From the NCBI RefSeq assembly GCF_007120195.1, contig NZ_SKOG01000279.1:1-37973 (forward strand): a stretch of 37,973 nt of DNA, given 5' to 3'. Shown one piece after another: positions 33,301 to 37,973 of this stretch (the stretch's first letter is position 1; each line of letters opens with the position of its first letter). The notes under the pieces were generated by a model. The model was not told where the DNA came from. It did not search any database and saw nothing but the letters and a program-made list of their open reading frames with translations. The DNA is from Aquisalimonas sp. Lineage in GTDB: Bacteria; Pseudomonadota; Gammaproteobacteria; Nitrococcales; Aquisalimonadaceae. The position numbers and the translations under genes were made by a program.

Positions 33301-33669
33301 CGGCAGTGGATGCTTCGCACGGCCGGAGAGGGCGTCACCGGCGAGACCGAGGTAATAAAAAAAGGTTGCGAGGTCGGTATCGCCCGCATCGACTTGATAC
33401 CACAGGACCGGGTGCTTAGCCGCCCGCAGGTAAGCAGCTACCAAGGTTGTCTTGCCGGCACCGGCGGGCCCTTCGACCCAAACGAACTGCCGCTCAGGGG
33501 CCGCCTCGAGCCGATCATATAAGCGTCGGCGAGCATGGACCTGAATCAACTGCGGCATGGTGACTTTAGCCGGAAGGCTGGCAAGGCCATCCGGGGGCCG
33601 CGAGGGTGGGCTCGGTGCGGCATTCGGAGCGGCATCGGGCCTGTTGCTTTGGCCTTCTGTGGCGACCAT
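30367..33669 (-). CDS. Large MalT-like/SARP-type (BTAD) transcriptional regulator
   Basis: A 1100-residue cytosolic regulator. After a Pro/Ala-rich start (1-35) comes a STAND-type ATPase module like that of MalT, with Walker A EGPAGAGKTTLVAAYL (66-81), a Walker B-like TTLVFDGLHEL and the arm motif LLISRTPPP. A long helical repeat (TPR-like) region fills about 380-830. The C-terminus is an OmpR/SARP-type winged helix (IKIYTLGRFIVYKRDKPW; HALEMTLSRLRKLLGS) followed by a bacterial transcriptional activator domain (WERAGRWEQAADGYQRGLEI). Unlike MalT it lacks a LuxR-type HTH. Such hybrids act as nucleotide- and ligand-dependent activators. No divergent target is adjacent, so its regulon is unknown. 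Confidence 0.88.
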   Translation of the reverse strand: MVATEGQSNRPDAAPNAAPSPPSRPPDGLASLPAKVTMPQLIQVHARRRLYDRLEAAPERQFVWVEGPAGAGKTTLVAAYLRAAKHPVLWYQVDAGDTDLATFFYYLGLAGDALSGRAKHPLPQLTMEHLAGVGTFAQRYFEELDRRLPASTTLVFDGLHELDPDDPLHITLCAGIERLTPRRRVLLISRTPPPPAYARLSASRTLARLEWDMLRLTEEEAEGIASLRAHATSTPIKQLHQKTDGWVAGLILLLECGETTTEGVSFDETSPQTLFDYFAAEVFTRRNPAIKAFLMRTALFQSFTVAMAERLAGEPEAGAILADFVRQHYFTEKRAEGAAIYQYHPLFREFLLHQAHATWGPGELARYRHRAAAVLEQANQPEHALALYMDSGDTDAATRLLISRASQLVTAGRLTTLNAAIARLPAARVHTEPWLLYWRGIARSPFDPVAARESLARAFAQFHSQDDVAGAFLAWSGVVDTFIYAWDNFTPLDQWIDTLESLLARHPEFPSPEIATRVTFSMFNALMYRQPWHPQISLWEERLRTIMLQSEDPSVRVMVGQTLLFYYSWWSGDLAKGAVVSKAVRPEVGSCSVAPLTQIVWYAVEANYLWVTGSAKASVQAVENGLAVAEDNAIHVWDFMLNAQGVWGSLTRNDMVRAAGYLRGMATSFRPSQAMNATLYHDTTSTEALRRGDVPIALEHGRIAMMLADKTGMAFAQAMVRISTARALMESGDFAAASVTLEQAAAISRRMKSSYAEFLCAFAKARLERLKGDEAAIVVALKGALALGREYGFVNHMWLGHEALAQLCATALQHGIETAYVQDLIRRRGLAPDEADLGMEHWPREIKIYTLGRFIVYKRDKPWRCNGKTPRKPLELLKAMVALGSRDVSDTKLIEHLWPDAEGDHAQHALEMTLSRLRKLLGSPKAVLSQGRTLSLNGHYVWVDVWTLEQALQKLEAISRAGTGNETSTTHLAEQAAALYQGAFLAQDSDLPWAITLRERLRTRLLRQLRMVWLSWERAGRWEQAADGYQRGLEIDNRVEEFYQRLMLCYRALGRPAEALAVYQRCRQTLHLILGIAPSPKTEAIAQALRVSQSTDPGAT

Positions 33670-34005
33670 GTGGTGGTCTTCCCTGTTGTATCCCTACGCA
33701 GCCCGGCTTTGAGTATAGGTTGATCGTGGGTTAAATGCGCGCCGTCCAAGGGTGGGTTTATACCCTTTAGCGCGCCGGTACGGCACACGTCATGTTATTC
33801 TGGGCGTTCTGCGCTGCGCTCCTTGGCGTCAGCCTCCGGCTATTGAAAATTGCTTGGTGGTTTGCCCCGAATCCGGGGGCGGGGTTTGGGTGAAAATGAC
33901 TGGGAAGAGGTGAAAAGCGGGCCAGTCAATGCGCAGAAGATACGGACGAAATCGGAAAACACCGTTTATGTTGCCCATGCTCTGACGCGGAGTCATCCCG
34001 CGCAC
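33670..34005. other. Leader region of the large regulator
   Basis: About 335 bases between norF and the large regulator. It contains a palindrome GGGTTTATACCC near 33754-33765 and AT-rich patches likely to include the regulator promoter. A short plus-strand frame to 34044 has no ribosome-binding site and is not called. Confidence 0.45.
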
Positions 34006-34302
34006 TCAGAGCAACTGCGGCAGCAGATATCCGCCGAGAATTAGTGCCAGCGTAATGATCAGGAAAGCCCGTAGCATGCTCCGCCAGCCGCTGCTCGAGG
34101 CGTTGAGGTTCAGGTAGACCATGACGATCTGGCGCGCCTTGTAGTACGTCGCAGCCAGAATTACCGCTACCGCCCACCACGCCAGGGTATCGCCTGCGCC
34201 CGTGGCCGCGAACAGCCCGCCGGTCATGGAGGCCAGGGTCAGGCCCACCAGCACGGCCCAGGTGATCACCAGCTTGCGTCGTCCGGGCAGGGCATGACTC
34301 AT
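34006..34302 (-). CDS. norF: NorF-like small membrane protein
   Basis: A 98-residue inner-membrane protein with three hydrophobic segments (LVITWAVLVGLTLASMTGGL; LAWWAVAVILAATYYKARQI; MLRAFLIITLALILGGYLL). Size, topology and position match NorF and the cytochrome oxidase subunit IV-like proteins that accompany NorE. It starts 5 bp after the norE stop with no strong ribosome-binding site, so translation is probably coupled. NorEF help assembly or activity of nitric oxide reductase in denitrifiers. The catalytic norCB genes are not in the window. Confidence 0.78.
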   Translation of the reverse strand: MSHALPGRRKLVITWAVLVGLTLASMTGGLFAATGAGDTLAWWAVAVILAATYYKARQIVMVYLNLNASSSGWRSMLRAFLIITLALILGGYLLPQLL

Positions 34303-34307
34303 GGGCG

Positions 34308-34871
34308 TCACCGCAACAGGTACAGGAGTGGATAGAGGAGGATCCAGATCAGATCCACCATGTGCCAGAAGGCTGTGGCGGTCTCCACGTTGGCCATGGA
34401 CGTTCGCCATACCACCAGCCCCAAGAGTCCGAGTCCGAAGATGACGTGGGCGAAGTGGAAGCCGGTGAGCAAGTAGTAGAAGGTGAAGAAGGTGTTCGAT
34501 TCCAGAGTAAAACCCTGACTGACCTTGTCCCAGTACTCCGCGACCTTCACCACCCCGAACACCAGCCCGAGGCCCATGGCCATGAGCAGCCACCGACGGC
34601 ACCGCTGCACCCGCTCGCGCGCACACTCCTCGATGGCCAGCGCTGCGAACAGCCCGCTGGTTAGCAGCACCAGCGTGTTGAGACCACCCAGCAGCGGATC
34701 CAGGGCCTGCTGCGAGACTGCGAAAACCTCCGGCTCCTGCGCCCGGGCGACGCCGTAGAAGGCGAAAAACGCCGCGAACACCACCAATTCCCCGAGGATC
34801 AGCACCCAGATCAGCGGATTGCCGGGCAGATCGGACAGCGGCCCCCAGTCTGATTCCCCGTCCTGGTCCAT
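34308..34871 (-). CDS. norE: NorE-like cytochrome c oxidase subunit III-family protein
   Basis: A 187-residue membrane protein with five hydrophobic helices, shorter than a true oxidase subunit III (about 260) and equal to NorE. Family motifs are WVLILGELVVFAAFF near the N-terminus, LNTLVLLTSGLFAALAIE, FFTFYYLLTGFHFAHVIFG and the C-terminal AFWHMVDLIWILLYPLLYL. GAGGCGG precedes ATG 34871. With norF directly behind, NorE is the best assignment. An orphan subunit III of a heme-copper oxidase is the alternative, but no subunit I or II gene is near. Confidence 0.82.
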   Translation of the reverse strand: MDQDGESDWGPLSDLPGNPLIWVLILGELVVFAAFFAFYGVARAQEPEVFAVSQQALDPLLGGLNTLVLLTSGLFAALAIEECARERVQRCRRWLLMAMGLGLVFGVVKVAEYWDKVSQGFTLESNTFFTFYYLLTGFHFAHVIFGLGLLGLVVWRTSMANVETATAFWHMVDLIWILLYPLLYLLR

Positions 34872-34932
34872 GCACCGCCTCTTCGTGGTTGGAGAACCAC
34901 GGCCACATTACGCACCATTACAGGGGCGCTCA

Positions 34933-34946
34933 TTGCGCAAGATCAA
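34933..34946. promoter_or_regulatory. FNR/Dnr-like box upstream of norE
   Basis: TTGCGCAAGATCAA (minus strand TTGATCTTGCGCAA) matches 8 of 10 specified bases of the CRP/FNR-family box TTGATNNNNATCAA. Its centre is about 42 bp upstream of a start point expected from the minus-strand TAATGT at 34909-34904. That is the class II spacing used by FNR, Dnr and NnrR. It fits NO- or oxygen-responsive control of norEF. Confidence 0.5.
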
Positions 34947-35095
34947 GGCACGCCGACTGCGGCGGCGTTACCGCGCGGCAACGATGCACGCGGAGCCGCG
35001 GAGGTCGCCATGAATCGGTCGGGATAATGTGGGCTTTACCGTCACGACCAACAACGAGGACGGCGCCCCGGCCTACGAGCCAAGTGGTGGAACCG

Positions 35096-35395
35096 TCAAC
35101 TATAGTCGTCTTCACGTTGTGCGCGTATGGCGAGAACCACGATCCTCTCATCGCTTTCGACTTCGTAGAGCGCCACGAAACCGGTGTGGCCGAAGGAGAC
35201 TACGAGCTCGCGGAGGAAAGGGCTGCCGGAATCCACTTTGCGCCCTTGGAAAGGGGCATCTGAGAGGTAGGAGAGGGCGCGACGAATGCGCTCGATGGCT
35301 TTCTCAGCCGCGTTGAGATCCCGTTCAAGGAGGAAGCCGTAATGGCGCTCGAGATCGTCACGAGCCTGCCGGGTGAAAACGACTTTGGGCGTCAT
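35096..35395 (-). CDS. RelE/ParE-family toxin
   Basis: A 99-residue protein with the RelE/ParE fold: FTRQARDDLERHYGFLLERD near the N-terminus, helix AAEKAIERIRRALSYLSDAP, then RELVVSFGHTGFVALYEV and the final strand RIVVLAIRAQREDDY. This ending (I-R-x-Q-R) is typical of the ParE branch, whose members poison gyrase, rather than RelE mRNA cleavers. Its ATG overlaps the antitoxin stop by 4 bp, the usual antitoxin-first arrangement. Confidence 0.88.
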   Translation of the reverse strand: MTPKVVFTRQARDDLERHYGFLLERDLNAAEKAIERIRRALSYLSDAPFQGRKVDSGSPFLRELVVSFGHTGFVALYEVESDERIVVLAIRAQREDDYS

Positions 35396-35667
35396 GAACC
35401 GTTATGGCGCTGCCTGGCACTCTCGAGCATTGCCTCGAGGCCTTCGAGGACCGTTTCGCTATCGTAGTACTCACCGCTCTTCTGGGCATCCACTCGCGCG
35501 CCCAGGCCGCGTTCAATGAACGCCTTCTGATTTCGACGCCGAGCGATGTGTGCACGCAGCGATTCCTCGACAAAAGCCGACAGCGTCTCCCCCTCGTTCA
35601 GGACGCTCTCAACGTCAGCGCGGAGTCTCGGATCGACACGTAACGGCGGAATGGTGGCGGATTTCAT
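35392..35667 (-). CDS. Ribbon-helix-helix antitoxin (YlcI/YnfO type)
   Basis: A 91-residue protein. The N-terminal strand and two helices (ATIPPLRVDPRLRADVESVL; TLSAFVEESLRAHIARRR) form a ribbon-helix-helix DNA-binding domain. The C-terminal part (YYDSETVLEGLEAMLESARQ) should wrap the toxin. GGAGGTG precedes ATG 35667; a longer reading to 35736 lacks a site. The pair should autoregulate. Confidence 0.82.
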   Translation of the reverse strand: MKSATIPPLRVDPRLRADVESVLNEGETLSAFVEESLRAHIARRRNQKAFIERGLGARVDAQKSGEYYDSETVLEGLEAMLESARQRHNGS

Positions 35668-35695
35668 GGTGGCACCTCCAAGAGTGCATCGCAGA

Positions 35696-35706
35696 TGTGA
35701 TACACA
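35696..35706. promoter_or_regulatory. Possible antitoxin operator
   Basis: TGTGATACACA is a short palindrome (TGTG-ATA-CACA) 28 bp before the antitoxin start, where an autoregulatory site for the ribbon-helix-helix protein would be expected. Confidence 0.3.
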
Positions 35707-35789
35707 CAGTGTCGCCCGGGTGTCGACACGACTCAAGAGCGAACGAAAGGTCCCCTGTCGCAGCGTCCGTCTGGCTCTCTGGGTCGCAT

Positions 35790-36017
35790 GCAGTCAATGC
35801 GGGACCGAAGGTCTGGTATGTCCCCGGTTCCTACGCGTCTGGGCGTAACCTGTCTAAGTTGGGGTTGAGCTACCACCAGAGCGCCAAGCCGCGATTCATG
35901 GCCAACGACGTCACCGTGGACGTCAAGGACAGTGGCGCCGCTTCCGTCCAGACCAACGGCGCCACCAAGGACGACAGCCCACACTTCTTCGTGGCTCGGA
36001 TGCAGTGCAACTTCTGA
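35790..36017 (+). pseudogene. C-terminal remnant of an unidentified, possibly outer-membrane protein
   Basis: An open frame without its own start or ribosome-binding site reads AGPKVWYVPGSYASGRNLSK, then LGLSYHQSAKPRFMANDVTV, and ends HFFVARMQCNF before a TGA. It has natural amino acid composition and alternating polar/aromatic strands. A final Phe is typical of outer-membrane beta-barrels. The missing N-terminal part, replaced by the antitoxin promoter region, suggests that the toxin-antitoxin module or a rearrangement truncated an older gene. Family not recognised. Confidence 0.45.
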
Positions 36018-36040
36018 TTGACTCGTAAAGCTGCAATCAG
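36014..36040. terminator. Inverted repeat between convergent genes
   Basis: CTGATTG and CAATCAG form a perfect 7-bp stem around a 13-base loop, spanning the stop codons of the plus-strand remnant and the minus-strand ABC ATPase. It is a possible bidirectional terminator, without a T-tract. Confidence 0.3.
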
Positions 36041-37177
36041 GCGATGCGCGCCGTTTCCGATGCCCGTTCCGTGTCAACGTCCGGTTCCTCCGCCCGGTAG
36101 GCGTGCGTGGCCGCATTCTCGAACGTCCCCAGCATATCCGCACCGTGATAATACGGTCGGGTGTCGTGCACTTGCAGCGAGTGCGCACCGTGCAGGCAAT
36201 GGATGCGCCAGCCATGGCCCTCGAAGACCTGCTGCTCCACCTGCACCGGCAGGGCGTTGAGATTACCCGTCGCAGGTGTTTGCTGCCGGATAAGCTGGCA
36301 TCCCCGGGGCTGGAACATGACCTGTGCCGCATCGCCGACGGCCATGGCCCCGTCCCGGCACTGCGCCCACAGGCTGTTCTGGCCCGTCTGCACCAGCGCC
36401 CAATCGTCCTTCCGACGCAGCACGCGGCCGGTGAGCGTGTTGGCATAGCCCACCAGCTCGGCCACCCAGGTCGTGGCGGGCTTGCGGAATAACGCCTGGG
36501 TCTCGTCGATCTGCGCGACCTTCCCGTCCTGCATGACAACCACACGCTGCCCCAGGGACAGCGCCTCCTGCAGTCGTGGGTGACGTACAGCGCCGTGGTG
36601 CCCAGTTGCCGCAGCAGCCGGGCCAGGTCGTCGCGCATCTGCTGGCGCAACTGCGAATCGAGGTTGGACAGGGGCTCGTCGAACAGCAGCACGCGCGGCT
36701 CTGTGGCCAGGGCGCGGGCAATGGCGACCCGTTGCTGCTGGCCCCCAGAGAGTTCGCGGGGATAGCGTTTGTCCATGCCGCCGAGGTCCACCAGCTCCAG
36801 CAGCTCCCGCGTGCGTGAGTCGCGGCGACCGCGTGCGACGCCCCGATACTTCATGCGGTACTGGAGAATCTGCGTGACATTCATGTGGGGCCAAAGGGCG
36901 AAATCCTGGAACACCATGTTGACGGGGCGTCGCTCCGGCGGCACCGCAATGCCCCTGCCGTTGACCTGCTCGCCGGCCAGGTGAATCTCGCCTGCCGTTG
37001 GTGTGTCCAGACCCGCCAGGAGGCGCAGCAGTGTGGATTTGCCGCAGCCCGAGCGGCCCCAAGCACGGCGAGCGTCTCGCCGGCGGGGATGTCCAGGGTG
37101 ACGCCGTCCAGGGCGCGCACGTCACCGATATGGCGTTCGAGACCGCGGATCGAGACGTCGGCTTTCGCATGAGTCAT
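36037..37177 (-). pseudogene. ABC transporter ATPase of the iron/polyamine/AEP group, two frameshifts
   Basis: The protein starts at 37177 (MTHAKADVSIRGLERHIGDV, then LDGVTLDIPAGETLAVLG) and breaks at 37053-37057. It continues in another frame through SGCGKSTLLRLLAGLDTPTA, NMVFQDFALWPHM, ELSGGQQQRVAIARALATEP, LLFDEPLSNLD and ALYVTHD, and breaks again at about 36573. There GACTGCAG lacks one C of an expected GACCTGCAG. It then reads LQEALSLGQRVVVMQDGKVA and a C-terminal TOBE-like regulatory domain. The first break falls in Walker A itself. It overlaps the permease stop by 4 bp (ATGA). Substrate class cannot be fixed; Fe(III), spermidine and 2-aminoethylphosphonate importers share this layout. 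Confidence 0.8.
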
Positions 37178-37973
37178 TGGGAGCCTCCGGTGGTTGCGAA
37201 ATACTGGCGGAACAGCCGTTTCACCAGTAGTCGGATAATGACGATGATGCTCGCGGTGATCAGGCAGACGATCACCGTGGCAGCGGTGGCCCAGCCGTAT
37301 TCGACGGTCCGGAAATGCTCGTCGATGACCACCGGAATGGTGGGGAAGCCGGAGGGCTGGAGCATGGTGGTGATGGCCAGGTCGAAGACGCTGGTGGCGA
37401 ACACGGCCAGCCCCGCGGATGGCAGCCCGGCCAGTGTGAGTGGCATAAGGATGGTGCGCATCCGAGTCCAGAGCCCTGCTCCCTGCAGGGAGGCGCTGTA
37501 AAGAAATGATTTCGGAACCTGGGCGACATGGCCCAGCAGCACGCGTACGGCAATGGGGACAGACGCGGCGGCTGAGCACAGCACGATAGCCCAGGGAGAG
37601 CCGTACACCTGGATGCCCCAGTCCGCGAGCCAGCGCTGGTTCCACCAGAGGATGTAGCCCACTGCGAGCACGATGCCCGGGACCGCCAGGGTCACAGTGG
37701 AGGTGACATCGGTGAACCGTCGCACCCGCGATCCGCTGTAGGCGAGCAGATAGGCGGCAAGAAACCCCACCACCAGCGCAATCGCGGCGGCCCCGAAGGC
37801 AATGCCGAACGAGTTGGTCATGGCGGGTAGAAGCGCCGAACCCTCAGCCAGCACCGCCCGATAGTTGAGCAGCGTCAGATTGTCGAGCGTGAACCCGGCG
37901 CTGTAGCGCTGGAGGAACGAGACCGACAGGCTTGTCCCAAGCGGTGCAAAGATTGCCAGCCCGAGAAAGCTTA
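37174..37973 (-). CDS. ABC transporter permease of the FbpB/PotB-like type, 5' end outside the window
   Basis: The frame is open to the window edge (SFLGLAIFAPLGTSLSVSFL upstream of LLNYRAVLAEGSALLPAMTN). It contains six or more membrane helices and a coupling-helix region LYSASLQGAGLWTRMRTILM followed by PLTLAGL. This is the C-terminal half of a long two-module permease or the second of two permeases. It is coupled to the ATPase gene by an ATGA overlap. Start not visible. Confidence 0.85.
   Translation of the reverse strand, partial: SFLGLAIFAPLGTSLSVSFLQRYSAGFTLDNLTLLNYRAVLAEGSALLPAMTNSFGIAFGAAAIALVVGFLAAYLLAYSGSRVRRFTDVTSTVTLAVPGIVLAVGYILWWNQRWLADWGIQVYGSPWAIVLCSAAASVPIAVRVLLGHVAQVPKSFLYSASLQGAGLWTRMRTILMPLTLAGLPSAGLAVFATSVFDLAITTMLQPSGFPTIPVVIDEHFRTVEYGWATAATVIVCLITASIIVIIRLLVKRLFRQYFATTGGSQ

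Noticed and set aside
33850-34044. A 64-codon plus-strand frame before norF
   Set aside because: No ribosome-binding site, no recognisable product, and it runs into the end of norF on the other strand.
1-37973. CRISPR arrays, prophage modules, intact insertion sequences or integrases
   Set aside because: Looked for regular short repeats, transposase or integrase motifs and phage structural proteins on both strands; none seen.

Overview
The window is GC-rich proteobacterial DNA. Acidic proteins, a BigR-type persulfide operon, sarcosine-oxidase-type enzymes, NorEF and tRNA-Sec together suggest a gammaproteobacterium, perhaps a halophilic or sulfur-exposed lineage such as Ectothiorhodospiraceae. 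That assignment is inference only. There is no rRNA, CRISPR array, prophage or intact insertion sequence. Most genes are metabolic and are packed in operons.

Layout. 0-7.3 kb is a mixed region. It holds a frameshifted TetR repressor between two copies of one palindromic operator, an unknown protein, a cupin, an SLC13-type sodium/anion symporter, an alpha/beta hydrolase, a frameshifted CheR-type methyltransferase and a tandem universal stress protein. 7.6-9.5 kb carries three small catabolic-type genes (NTF2-like, EthD, GST-like) in visibly lower-GC DNA. 9.7-13.7 kb is a persulfide/sulfur-stress locus: a beta-lactamase-fold persulfide dioxygenase is divergent from bigR-pmpA-pmpB-sulP, and the shared intergenic region has an operator overlapping both promoters.

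13.9-14.8 kb holds another universal stress protein and a clear tRNA-Sec gene (selC). 14.8-25.6 kb is the main system, a tightly packed minus-strand operon in transcription order purU, mgdA, mgdB, mgdC, mgdD, gmaS, mgsA, mgsB, mgsC, XRE-cupin regulator. This is a complete N-methylglutamate pathway. GmaS makes gamma-glutamylmethylamide from methylamine and glutamate, MgsABC turns it into N-methylglutamate, and the sarcosine-oxidase-like MgdABCD oxidises that, releasing glutamate and passing the C1 unit to tetrahydrofolate. PurU can release formate from formyl-THF. A PhnDCE-type ABC transporter (phnC frameshifted) lies just upstream on the same strand. Two copies of a roughly 130-bp degenerate sequence, in direct orientation, bracket this whole block at 14.53 and 29.01 kb, the left copy 20 bp from selC.

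29.2-34 kb has two small unknown genes and a 1100-residue MalT-like/SARP-type hybrid regulator. 34-35 kb has norEF with an FNR/Dnr-like site, then a ParE/RelE-type toxin-antitoxin pair. 36-38 kb is the end of an iron/polyamine-type ABC transporter whose ATPase has two frameshifts and whose permease runs off the window.

At least five reading-frame breaks occur in four otherwise well-conserved genes. Some look like single-base losses in short G/C runs, so sequence error must be excluded before they are called pseudogenes.
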